A stretch of 64,000 nucleotides of DNA from NCBI RefSeq assembly GCF_031143425.1, contig NC_090437.1, forward strand, positions 843,895,978 to 843,959,977. The letters are read 5' to 3'. Origin of the DNA: Pleurodeles waltl (taxonomy: Eukaryota > Chordata > Amphibia > Caudata > Salamandridae). The notes beneath the pieces were generated by a model, which was not told the origin of the DNA, did no database searches, and worked only from the letters and a program-made list of their open reading frames with translations. Positions 46,816 through 57,778 of the stretch are shown piece after piece. Positions within the stretch are counted from its first letter, which is position 1, and each line of letters starts with the position of its first letter. A program made the position numbers and the translations under genes.

Positions 46816-49800
46816 AGGCTGTTTGGTAGAACAAATTTCCCTTCACTTGAAACCCATAATTCATCTAGTCTCTTTACACATTGTGATTTGGTCCATGAGA
46901 GTTTCTCATCCTCACTGACATCATTCTGTAAGGATTTCAATTCGTCCATTGTATCTACAACCTTTAGAGCAAAGATTTCGCTTGGTTCGAGTTCTGGCTC
47001 ATTTATCAAATTCCATTCATCCCTGAGCAATATACAGTTCAATGCGCAAAACCTTGCGACTTGATCCGCATATCCATTTCCCAGAGAAACATAGGCGGTC
47101 ATTCCGACCCTGGCGGTCATGGACCGCCAGGGCCGGGGACCGCGGGAGCACCGCCAACAGGCTGGCGGTGCTCCCAAGGGCATTCTGACCGCGGCGGTAC
47201 AGCCGCGGTCAGAAACGGAAAACCGGCGGTGTACCACCGGTTTTCCGCTGCCCTGGGGAATCCTCCATGGGGATTCCGACCCCCATACCGCCATCCTGGA
47301 ACAGGATGGCGGTATGGGGTGTTGTGGGGCCCCTGGGGGCCCCTGCAGTGCCCATGCCAATGGCATGGGCACTGCAGGGCCCCCCGTAACAGGGCCCCAC
47401 TGAGAATTTCAGTGTCTGCATAGCAGACACTGAAATTCGCGACGGGTTCAACTGCACCCGTCACACCCTTTCCACTCCGCCGGCTCCATTCGGAGCCGGC
47501 ATCCTTGTGGAAAGGGGTTTCCCGCAGGGCGGGCGGGCGGCCTTCTGGCGGTCGCCCGCCCGCCCAGCGGGAAACACAGAACAACCGCGGCGGTCTTCTG
47601 ACCGCGCAGCGGTATTCTGGCGGCTCCCGCCGGCACCGCGGTTGCCGCGGCCGGCGGGAGTCAGAATGACCCCCATAGTCTTGTCCCTTCGAGTGTGCAC
47701 TGCATTTTACCACTGCTACTTCCCCTGGCATTTGAATGGCATGTAACAATTCTCTTATTCTTTCACCATTTTTCACTGGTGATCCTGAAGAGGTCATGAA
47801 GCCTCTCTGTGACCACAATTGTCCAAAGTCATGCACTATTCCAAATCCGTACTGGCTGTAGGTGTAAATGGTAACTTTCATCAATGCAGAGAGTTGGCAA
47901 GCTCTAGTAAGGGCTACCAATTCCGCTACTTGTGCAGAGTAAACTTCTTGATGCCAAGATGCTTCCAGAACACCTGTTACCGTGCATACAGCATATCCTG
48001 CTTTTAATATTCCCAGGGCATCTCTCAAACATGAACCATCAACAAAAATGACTTGATCATTTTCTTCCAATCGGGTATCTTTGATATCAGGTCTTGGTTT
48101 GGTGCAAAATTCAGTCACCTGAAGACAGTCGTGTTCGATGTCCTCAGCGTTCTCAATTTCGGCATTTTCACTGGGAAACAAGGTTGCTGGGTTCAACGTA
48201 GTGCACCTTTTCAGCTGCACATTAGGTGATCCCAGAATTATTGTTTCATACCTTGTGAGTCTAGCACCAGTCATGTGTTGTGTTCGGGAACGTGTCAAAA
48301 GTACCTCGACTGAGTGAGGGACCATGACTGTTAAAGGGTGTCCCATCACTATTTCTTCACTCTGAGTGAGGCTGATACCAACTGCGGCTACGGCACGCAA
48401 GCACCCTAGCAGTGCCGCTGCGACTGGATCCAAAGTAGCTGAAAAATATGCTACTGGTCTGTTTACGCCGCCATGGGCTTGGGTCAAGACAGACAAGGAA
48501 CACGCATCATGTTCATGACAAAACAATGTGAAAGGCTTTGTGTAATCAGGCATACCTAAAGCTGGAGCCCTGCACATGCACTCTTTCAATTCAATAAAAG
48601 CATCCATCTCATCTCCTTTCAGTTCTATTTCATCTAGCGCATCCTTCTGGGTCAGTTTCAGTAAAGGTTTTGCTAGGGCTGAGAAATTGGGGATCCATTG
48701 GCGACAGTAGCTCACCATTCCCAAAAACTTTCTCACCTCCCTCCTCGTCTTTGGGGGACTCATTTGAAGTACACTTGTTATCCTTTCCTTCATAATTCTT
48801 CGTGACCCTTTCTCTATTTGGTGACCTAAATATTTCACTTTCTTCTGGCAGAACTGTAATTTTGAAGGAGACACCTTGTGTCCATTCCTTCCCAAATGGT
48901 TCAATAGGGCAATGGTGTCAGCTGTGCAGTCACTTTCTGTCTTGGATGCAATCAGTAAATCGTCAATGTACTGTACTAGGGTTGACTCGAATGGCAACTC
49001 CAACGCTTCCAAATCTTTCTTTAGAATCTGATTGAAAATTGACGGTGACTCCAAAAACCCTTGAGGAATTCAACACCAACTGTAAACTCTGTCTAAGAAT
49101 TTGAAACAAAAGAGAAACTGGCTTTCCTCATTTAAGGTCACAGAAAAGAATGCTTGTGATAAGTCGATAACTGAGAACCACTCAGCATCACAGGGAACTT
49201 GAAACATTATCACAGCTGGATTCGGTACTACGGGACAACATTTGATTATTATGTCATTTATTTTCCTCAAATCCTGAACAATTCGCACCTTTCCACTCGG
49301 TTTTATTAGTCCCATAATTGGTGAATTACATGGACTGCTTAACACCTCTTTCAGTACTCCCTGTTTTACAAACTCATCAATGAGTTGGGCGACTTTCATG
49401 AGGGTGTCTTGTGCCACATGGTACTGTGGGGTCTGGGGAAAGGTTACATTGGGTTTTACAGTCACTTTCACTGGTTCCACTCCTTTCACCAATCCCACCT
49501 CTTTTCCTGTCATATCCCACACTTCTTTTCCAACTGTTTCCTGTAACTCAGCAGGAATATCTGCTTCAGTGATCATCGGATAAAGGGTTATCAGGGGATA
49601 CTCTTCATCGACAGTCTCCACCTCATCCCCTCCTACACTGTCCTCTTCTTCCCCATCACTGCTTCTCTGAATTTTAATTCCATCGTTTGAACACATAATC
49701 GAACATCCCAATTTGCACAATAGGTCTCTCCCTAACAGTGATATCGGGCTTGAGTCACATACCACAAATTTATGTGACCCTTGGTAGTTACCAATTCTGA

Positions 49801-49854
49801 CTTGAACTGGATCTGTGATTGGGTTCGTCAGGTACCTGTTTGCTACTCCCACTA
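46806..49854 (-). pseudogene. pol: pol: protease end, reverse transcriptase, RNase H (broken)
   Basis: The frame from 49852 holds the protease C-terminal LLGRDLL motif, then RT with a VIDLSQAFFSV motif carrying the first catalytic Asp. A TGA at 49070-49072 interrupts RT; it could come from CGA by CpG decay. The frame resumes with YIDDLL near residue 30 of the next stretch (about 48960). RNase H follows with FVDGS and an AELVAL Glu. The third acidic site is Tyr (codon TAC at 47858-47860, context YTYSQYGFG) where Asp is expected. The domain is then split by the TIR element at 47094-47674 and resumes to its left with SLGNGYADQ, the fourth Asp. It cannot produce an active polymerase as it stands. 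Confidence 0.92.
47094..47674 (+). mobile_element. Family 1 TIR element, short subfamily (copy 4), inside RNase H
   Basis: It starts GGCGGTCATTCCGAC and ends GTCAGAATGACCCCC, inverted ends matching the other family 1 copies. ATA flanks both sides (47091-47093 and 47675-47677). The interior is at least ten abutting hairpins, for example 47108-47132, 47144-47175, 47183-47214, 47216-47247, 47281-47319, 47343-47377, 47404-47438, 47466-47516 and 47518-47574. It lacks the CA block of the longer copies. The 584-base addition (element plus duplication) also shifts the pol frame. The open frames through it are artefacts of the host frame running into it. Confidence 0.93.
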
Positions 49855-49870
49855 CTTGAACTGTTCTCCC

Positions 49871-51298
49871 TTAAAGTGGCAAATTCGGTACTTCAATGCT
49901 CCTGACAGTGGAACGTGTAGCTCCTGTGTCAACCAAGAATGAAACGCGATGACCCATAACTCTTCCCTCCACATACGGACCCTTTTGATCAACTTCCAAG
50001 GATGCTGCAAGCACACAATTTCCCTCTTCATCTGAACTTTCACTCTCCCATACATCGTTTATTCCATTCTCGCTGTGTAGTGGGAATTGGTGTACTGTGT
50101 CATTTTGATTCATCCCCTGACCCGTGACCTGTTGAGGAAGCATTGCTTGCTGCTGATTCATTGGTGCTAAGGGTATTTGCATTTGCTGATTAGGTACCAT
50201 AGGAAACTGCTGTTGCATTGGCTGCAATTGTGTCATTTGCACCCGGGGCATTTGCACCTGTTGCGGTTGCATGGGTTGTAAACCCTGCAGCTGGTTTATA
50301 TTGTTTTGGAAATTTGGGTTTGGACCTCTCAATTTCGGTCCTCTCATAGTCTGGAATGCATTGACATCATTGTTTTGCTGACCTACACCTTCCTGCACCA
50401 TCATTGGGCACTCCCGTTTCCAATGCCCGACAATTCCGCACGTGTGACATGGCATCACCTTCTTCATTGCCTGTATACCATTTGGAATCATAACGGTATT
50501 CAAATCAGGACCATTATTCACAAAACCTCCTCTGCCTCTGCCTCTCATCTGCGGCTGAAACATAGCGTTTCCCTGTTGCTGTTGCTGCGGCATCTGTTGT
50601 TGGAAACCTTGTAAACCTTGCAAACCTGTCTGAGCTGCTCTAAGCTGCATCACAATCACCTTTTCCTTCAATCTTTTCTGCTTGGTCTCAATCTCATCAC
50701 TGCAGTATTTCGCATAATTCAACACTTCATCGATCGACTTTGACTGCCAACAAATCAAATGCGTTTTAATCATCTGGCTAATTTCGGGTCTCAAACCTTC
50801 CACAAACCTGAACACAAAATGGAGCATGTCCTTTGCCTCAATCGTTTCCGTGCCACTGTAATTCTTAAACGCTTTCAACAACCTCTCATAATACACATGA
50901 ATAGACTCTTTAACCTCTTGGGCGGTCCTGTCAATCCTTTGCCAATCCACATTTTTCGACGCAACCTTGGTTTTCAAGTGCTCGATCACCTTGTGGTACA
51001 AACTCATTACCGTGGGTGATGGCGCACCTGTGTCCCTATCTCTCTCTGGTTCACTCGTCGGCCAGCCTACAGCCCTTTTACAATCTTCCCAAAAATCTGC
51101 CGGAACCACAATTTCAAATAAAGTATTCAGGTCTTCCCAGAGACATTTCGCGAGTTTCACAAATCTATCTGTTTGTTGATACCACTCAATCGGCTTCTCT
51201 CTCAATTTGGGAAAGTCATCCGTAAAGGATTGAATATCGCACCTGTGCCACGGTACATGTACAAGTTTTCCCCCTGCTGTCTCCCTCATTGGTAACAT
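49871..51298 (-). pseudogene. gag-pro: gag C-terminal half (capsid, nucleocapsid) running into protease
   Basis: A 475-codon frame from the ATG at 51298. Residues 1-210 are capsid-like, with a major-homology-like segment at about 128-150 (E.....YYERLLKAF). A Gln-rich and RGRGRGG linker precedes one CCHC zinc knuckle, C-X2-C-X4-H-X4-C, at 284-297. A Gln/Met/Pro-rich stretch of about 110 residues follows, then the protease active site LVDTGATRST at 455-464. A TAA at 49871-49873 ends the frame about 12 codons later, inside the protease. The same frame continues beyond as the protease end. No stop separates nucleocapsid from protease. The frame joins the upstream gag part through an indel near 51355. 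Confidence 0.9.
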
Positions 51299-51303
51299 AG
51301 TTA

Positions 51304-53099
51304 TCAGATCGTCATTCTGTTGTTTTTTCTCATTCCGCTCTGGAGTATTTTCTTTCTTTTGTCCTTTTTCTTAACCCACCTGCTTTCCCACTTGTCTAAA
51401 CATCTCCAGACCTGTGCACTCTGCAGTATCTCTTTAAGGTGTGTTTTCATCCCTGCGGATCTCATGTGTTCAAAATCTTTTGTCTCAAAGTATAACCTGT
51501 AACTTCTGCTCAGGTGTTTAGTCTTACTTATATCGATATCGTTTCTGTCTGCAATTTCTTGTAACTTCTTATGTATGCTGCTTACTTCTCTTGTAATCCT
51601 AGGGCACATGTATCTTAGTTCTTCCTCTGTGTATGATTCTAATCTGTTCAAACCCATTGTTCCCTCTACCAGTTCATCTGCCTCCATACCCAACCTTATT
51701 TTATTCAGGTATTCTTCTCCCTTCCCGCTGGATGTACTCTGTGGGGAGTTCAGGCTGTTGAACCATTGCGTTAACTGTTGCGCGTTCAGTCCCATCAGTG
51801 CAGCGGTTACATCAACTGCTACTGATGGTTTCTGTAATGTTTCAGTCTCTGAGGTTAACGGTACTAATAGTGGTGGATGTGACCTTACCACGGTTGACGG
51901 AGCACAAATTGGAATTGGACTGAATTCCGACAAGGACCCAGATCCATTTGGCAGTGCCGCTATCGGAGTTGTCTCTGGAGTGGTTTCTATGCATCTTCTC
52001 CCTGTCCCATTCTGTATCATTAACCCTTGGTCGCTTGTGCTTGAATTTGCCTGTATGTTCAGTGGTACTGGTGGACCTACAGTGATAGGCAGAGATATCG
52101 CGTCTGGATTCTGTCTGTTCCCCAAATTCTGTGGCATGTTAATCCCCACATTGTGGTTCATCATTGCTGGCATACCTAACTGACTTTCTATTACTCGCAC
52201 TTCTTGTGTCTGCTTTTGAGGCATCGAGAACTGTGTTGATTCAGCTTGAATCAATGTCGGTCTCTGATAGTTTTGTCTTCGCTGCGCCATTGAATCAGAA
52301 GTCATTCCCATGTCATGCTTATCACAGCAGTGCCTTTGAACCTGTGGCTGATAGTTATCAGCAGGTTTCAATGTAGGAACGTCTGGGTATATTCTCTGAA
52401 TCTGTGGTATTTGTGGTGAGAAAGGCATGTCGGAGCTGCTCGGCCTCTGAGATATTCTCAAATTTGGTGTTACATTACCCTGTATTGGTTCTGGAGGGGC
52501 AGTGCTAATGCTTGAGTCTTTTTCGCTTTCTACATATGGTGGCGGGCGATCATTCAGCAATTGTATAATGAACTCCTCATCATCTGACTCGTCTCCCCTT
52601 TTCGAGTTTCTATTGTTCTCTCTATCTCTGGACTGACTCCTGTTTGTCTTATGGGTGGCTTTCCTTCCTTCCGTCTCCGCTTCATCAGTAATCGCTGGAA
52701 ACAATTTAATCCCCTGCAATACATCTGATCTCCAAATCTTTTGTGTGCTGTCCCATCTAGTATCCGCTAGTGTCTTTTCTACTTTTCTTATTCTTGTCTC
52801 AAATTTCTTTTGTTGTTGGTTTCTAGCTATTAGCTCCCAAATTGCTAGTGCCTCAAACTGTGCTGGTCTTGGAGGTACTTTCATGTCGTATAGCGCAAAT
52901 CTCAGATTTTCTAAAACTCTTAGATTAAAGACCCGTGGATAGGGAACGCTACACTTCCATGTTTCTCTGTTAATTTGCACCATTGTTTTAACCAAAGACA
53001 TGGTGCAACACCCTTTTCTTCAATGACAATGTAAGCTGGTGGACCCTCAGGCGGTGTTTCTTCTCCTACATTTGCTTTAATATAAACATCTCCCCTCAT
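51304..53099 (-). pseudogene. gag: gag N-terminal half (matrix-like, PPPY, long spacer)
   Basis: The likely start is the ATG at 53099, in a frame (open 53165-52920) that contains a WLKQWCKLTEKHGS segment. Matrix-like sequence then continues in a different frame (ATG at 53001, 565 codons to 51304) with VFNLRVLENLRFALYD, so an indel lies near 52930-52960. A PPPY late-domain motif lies at codons 153-156 of that frame (about 52534-52545). It is followed by some 280 residues of Pro/Ser/Gln/Asn-rich sequence and a charged helical region before the capsid. A second indel near 51355 moves the reading to the capsid frame. Gag as a whole would be near 1000 residues, far longer than the roughly 500-600 usual in this class. 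Confidence 0.8.
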
Positions 53100-54120
53100 G
53101 GCACTCTTAAATGCTTTGAAAAATTTAATCTTTCCGTCTTTTATTTTTCTAAAATATGTAATCAATAAGCGACTTTAATTCCCGGAATACTCTTCGCTTG
53201 CCTTTCCCATTCCAATTGCGCTTCACGGACTGCGTCCAATCCGTGCGCGACCCTTCTCACCAACCGACCTATCCCAGTGCGGCTCCCATTGACGTCACAC
53301 TCACACACTGCGGCTGATAAAGTCCCGCGGCTTGTCCTCTTTTCATTCGGCTTCACTCATAAACTAATTTCTGCAATATAACGCGAGCACTTAACCAAAA
53401 GAATAAAACAGATCTGTCGGTTCACTACAGGAAAGGTAATACAATCGCTTCAGAAACCTTAGGGATTTTTCATTAGCCTCGGCAGTTATTCCATCTTTCT
53501 CGGTTTCCCACTTTCGCAAGCAAAATTTGACCCGCAAACTTTACTCTCAACTGATCAATGAACTATTCTAGTGCACTTTAGAATTCGTCAAATCTCAAAG
53601 TCGAAGTTTTCTTTCACTCCGCAACATTCATACCGACTTGTTGACCACGCCCGATCAACCTATTAAACCTGACCAGATCACAACATCAAACAAGTGTCAC
53701 ATACACTTTTCAACATACTCCGGAGTCTCTTGACCTCGCAGGGCCCGCCTCAACATCAACAACCACGTGGACAATTTTTCTGCTCAAAGCGCTACACACA
53801 CGTGAAGTTCGACGACTTCCCTACTCTCACACCTTTGGAGTAATACTCCTCTAATATCTTTTAACCCCCCCTAAAATCCTCACAAACTTCTCAATTAATC
53901 TGCGGCGATAAGCTGTGCAAGCGCGAAACCCTAACTTCACTCATACCGTCACTAGAAACGCTGAGCCCATTCTCATACCTCCATGTTCCTCATTCGCAAG
54001 CTCCGAGATTCCGGGAAAGTCATTGGGGGACTTAGGGCATCATCATCCCTCCAACTTGTTTTATCAAAGAAAATTCTAACTTGACTCTGTCTATTGTTCG
54101 GATGGGGTCCCAAAGGGCTA
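53100..54120 (-). other. Proviral leader
   Basis: Sequence between the primer-binding site and gag. An open frame without ATG (53356-53162, beginning with GTG) precedes the gag start and may be chance. A possible splice donor AG/GTATGA lies near 53975-53982. Packaging structure cannot be judged by eye. Confidence 0.6.
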
Positions 54121-54141
54121 AACCATCAATCTCTGCTACCA
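54121..54141 (-). other. Primer-binding site, initiator tRNA-Met type with 3-base insert
   Basis: Five bases inside the 5' LTR, the minus strand reads TGGTAGCAGAG, then ATT, then GATGGTT. The two blocks together match the complement of the last 18 bases of vertebrate initiator tRNA-Met (including CCA). The ATT is extra. The 11 bases adjacent to the tRNA 3' end match without a gap. The tRNA identity is from known tRNA sequence; the insertion is seen directly. Confidence 0.8.
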
Positions 54142-54146
54142 TCTAC

Positions 54147-55721
54147 TGATAACGCGTCCAGCCCTTATAAATTACCTGTACCTGGACACGTTGGAGGTCG
54201 GTGAATCTTTTAACCGAGTCGGGCTCTCCTCATCCTAAAATAGCGAGTCACTCAGATCAATAATCAGTAACTGTTGCAATCGGTAATCAATACTCAATTA
54301 ATAGATCAATATAGCACATCAGAAATCAATTACAGTTGGTGTTTCGGCGCACCATGACCTTTCAGTCATGAATAACCACACCAGTTTATTAAAGTTAGTG
54401 AATTTATTTCCCTATATTAACAAAGCTAACACGATGTATATAAGTCTCAAAACCAAATGATATATGTATATGAACATTACTGGCTGTCCATAACGGCGGA
54501 AGAAAGGCAATCTACTCAAAATCTGGATGATGATACACTCAGTTATGGCAATGCAAATCACTAATATGACTAACTGTATTTGACTAATTTCATACATTGG
54601 TCAGCATAACAAGATTTCAATTTAACATGGTACATTGAATGAATACCTCGACTAACCTCTAATTAGCATTGGCATATGGGGCTTTATGCAAAACGAATTT
54701 AGTCAACACAAATTTGGAAAACTTCTAGCTAGGACCCTATCAAAATAGCAGTTGGTACCTAAAAGGAAAAACACAATGCATAATACATTTATCCTTTCAT
54801 ATTTACCAAATACAATCAGCATTCAAGAAAAGTCTTCGTCCTTCAGGTACCGGATTGATCAGCATGGGGCAAGTTTCAAAGGGGCAAAGTTAAGGGCAAG
54901 CTTCCTTGCAGCGGCAAGGAGAATGGGGCAAAGTTACTGCATGGGCAAGACGGGGCAAATCAAAGTTAAAGTCTCTAGGGTGAGAATTCTTAAAGTCTCT
55001 TTTTCTCAGACAGAGAAAAGGGCATCAGGGTGTCGTCCAAAATAGAGTCTGGCATCTGGCTTCAAACTGGCATAGAGGAAAATGGCTGACTTCTCTTTGT
55101 CCAGTGGGTTTAAGTAAGAAACATCCCAAATTCTGCAGGGTCTTCCATTGGAGGGTTCATAGGTTGGCTTCAAATTGTCCAATGAAAATTGTCTTTTACT
55201 AGCGCTCATTTATGCATACACTGTCCTTGGGGCCTTGGAACACAAGTTGTAACATGGGTTGCCAATTATTTTACTATCTGTACCTTCATTGTCCGCACCT
55301 GCAGACTGACCTTGTATCAAAGGGGATGAAACCGGCCTAGTACGAAACCTTGGAGATAAGTGTATCAGTCAGCTCTACTGGAAAAATACAACTTCAAGCA
55401 AGAATATATGTTTCATTAGTTCAAGGAAAAGCCACGCAGTTAGAATTTGAGACCAGGCAACTAGGCCAAAGCCTGTACTAAATTTAAGCTAAGCAAAACA
55501 GTTTTCAAACAAGAAATCATGGCATACATTTGCAATTATGACGGATTACTACATTTTCAATACTCCATGATTAATAAAGCTCGTTTACAATGATGGCGAA
55601 CTACCCCGAGGGCACAATTTCCCTCGTACATTATTTTCTTTACTAAAATCACACTACATTATACGTTTTGATTACACGATATGTATGAATATATGTTGGA
55701 CCCTCTTTTTCTGCGTCATCA
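54147..55721 (-). repeat. 5' LTR of provirus
   Basis: The right-hand LTR is the 5' LTR, because the genes read leftward. In sense orientation it begins TGATGACGCAG and ends GCGTTATCA, 1575 bases. It is followed on its outer side by CTAA (55722-55725). It matches the other LTR across its whole length. The candidate TATA-like run and AATAAA pair occur at equivalent places near 54475 and 54385-54410. Confidence 0.96.
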
Positions 55722-55725
55722 CTAA

Positions 55726-57040
55726 TGCAAACACACAAAAAACTAAATTGAGCAAAAGGAGAAAAGGACATTCACAAACTTTCTGAAGGAAAGGAACACT
55801 AATTGTTTATTCTGCTTTGAAGGAAAGTGTTTGTACTAAAGAAAATGTGCTTTCTCAACCCAACAGAGACCTTAGGAGACAAGGGTGCTCAACATAGAGA
55901 ATCATGCACTAATCTAGGTGAGTAGGAATAGCGACAACATCAAGAAACAAGAAAGGTGATAGATGTATGTTAAATTGCAAAACAGTAATGTGTTGCTTTG
56001 TGCATTGTGTTCTAACTAAATCCGGAAGAATATGAAAGAGGCTTGTGGTCCATAGATCACTTGAAAATGTCCATGAGAATTTAGAGGTGCCTCCTCTCTT
56101 TCTGTCCTCATCACAACCACCTTCTCCCCAGGGGTCAGTTGCCTGTACTCATTGATTGTGTGCTGAGGATTGATGTCTGGGGGATTGGGGAATCTCTTTG
56201 CTCTTGCAGAAATCCTGGGCTTCAGGTGAGTTGATCATGATGGGCAGCGCTGTTTTGTAAGCTAGTTTTGCATCAGGCAGCCTAAAGAATATTTTTCTAA
56301 AGTTACTTCTCTGCAAAAGTTTCATCATGAACCAGATTGTAAAACGCAAACATGAAATAGCCTTCAAGCATTTTTCTAGTCTTTTTCAATGTGAAGATAA
56401 GGAATTAAGATTGTAATCCAATCTAAGATTATTTAGGGAAATGTCTAGCAAGGCCTACACAGTGAAATAGCTTTTAGCTTTCCTCCTGAGTACACACTAA
56501 CCCCCATATGCAGTGTACCCTATTTGTCTATGTTAGTACCCTGCCCTGTGAGCTTAATAGGCACATGTTAAGAGTGACTCATGAGTATATAAAATATTTT
56601 TTCTACATGGAAAAGGCATTTATCCTACCATGTGTCACTGCAGTGCATTTAAACTTCAGCTTAGCCAGAGCACAGTGGTGCTCCTGGCAGACATATACAC
56701 TTTGGTTGTTTTTGTAGGTGGTGTAATTACACACTGCAGCCACATCTGACATTTAACTTTCCATGCCACTGATGCACTTCAGGCATCATTTGCAGTGGAC
56801 TTACAGGGAAGTTAAATAGGCCAAATAGGAAGTTCCAATGTCCTGCACATAGCTTAGAGGGGAAGCACAAGCACTTTATTACTGTTAAAAAGCAGTGCAC
56901 AGTAAAAAGAAGGGTCCAGAAAAGGTGCCCTAAAGTAATTATAACTCATGTCCTCTCCATGCACACTGCTGTCATCAATGATGTCCTTTCAGATGTTGCA
57001 GCGATTTTATCAATGATGCCACAGAACAAGTCATGAGGTG
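55726..57040. other. No gene recognised; right flank of provirus
   Basis: No coding or RNA gene is supported. The right part (about 56900-57040) probably belongs to the 5' region of the plus-strand LINE, by position only. Confidence 0.4.
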
Positions 57041-57044
57041 GGGA

Positions 57045-57430
57045 TGCTTTGCTCACAGCCCCGTGGGAGGAGCGCATTACAGTTTTTAGCAGCCCTTGCG
57101 GCTGGGAAGCCGCTCCTATCCAGTTTCAAGGATGGGGGTGCGCTTTTGCAGGAAATTGACCCACTGCACGGGACGCTTTGCTCACAGATGCAGGGGGGTG
57201 TGCACTACAGTTTCTGGGCAGCCCTTGCGCCTGGGAAGCCGCTCCTGTCCAGTTTTGCACCCGGAGATGCTCTTTAGGATGAATTGTACCACTGTGCAGG
57301 ACGCTTTGCTCACAGCCCCTGGGGGAGCGGGCACTACAGTTTCCAGCATCCCTTACGGCCAGAAAGCTGCTCCTGTCCAGTTTTGCACCCGGAGGTGCTC
57401 TTTAGCAGGAACTGTACCGCTGCATAGGTG
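57045..57430 (+). repeat. Three ~128-bp tandem units upstream of LINE ORF1
   Basis: Units begin at 57045, 57174 and 57302 with (c/t)GCTTTGCTCACAG. Each contains cactacagttt (cattacagttt in unit 1), an agcccttgcg-like block, gctcctgtccagttt and a final tgctctttagcagga-like end. They end 150 bases before the LINE ORF1 ATG at 57581. GC-rich tandem monomers in this place resemble the promoter monomers of some L1-type LINEs; the promoter role is inference. Open frames through them are period-related by-products. Confidence 0.8.
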
Positions 57431-57778
57431 ACGGTGGGAATCATCCGGGCACGTGCATGGGCCAGGACCGTCATCGGGTATGAGGCCAGACCGGGCCCCC
57501 TCTCTTTCCTTTATCTTTTGTATGAGAGAAGTGCAGCAGCTTGTAAGTGAACGTTTTTTCCCATATTTATTGGTTTAAGCATGGGGAAGTGTAAAGCCTC
57601 TGATGTAGTCAAATCAATCGTAAAGAAATCTAAGTGGCATGTCGATGTGGCTGCAACCTACTTTGGAGGATATTGATCACCTGATCAGAGAGGTGGAGCC
57701 ATTACTAAACACAGACCCAATTAAAGGACGTGAGCCTGCTATGTTTAGGAAGAAAAGAAATGGGAGTTTCAACACAGA

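Larger units (their letters stand above)
41541..55721 (-). mobile_element. Endogenous retrovirus provirus
   Basis: Two near-identical LTRs (41541-43116 and 54147-55721) enclose gag, pro, pol and env in that order on the minus strand. The whole is flanked by CTAA on both sides (41537-41540 and 55722-55725), a 4-bp target duplication. Single CCHC knuckle, PPPY motif, DD35E integrase with a gamma-type C-terminal region, and an Env with a C-rich TM motif suggest a class I (gamma/epsilon-related) virus; I infer this from motifs only. The length is about 14.2 kb, or about 13.6 kb without the nested TIR element, which is large for this class. Gag-pol is inactivated; env is open. Confidence 0.97.

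Noticed and set aside
47117..47690. Continuation of pol frames through 47094-47674
   Set aside because: These residues come from the inserted hairpin-rich element; retroviral RNase H resumes on its other side.
49871..49873. TAA in protease as a programmed Gag-Pol read-through stop
   Set aside because: It falls about a dozen codons after the active-site DTGA, inside the protease, so stopping there would truncate an essential domain; a nonsense mutation is simpler.
51575..52183. Plus-strand 202-codon frame opposite gag
   Set aside because: Antisense shadow of a real retroviral frame; no motifs of its own.
53162..53356. Separate leader gene before gag
   Set aside because: The frame begins with GTG and has no ATG; it could be chance or decayed leader sequence.
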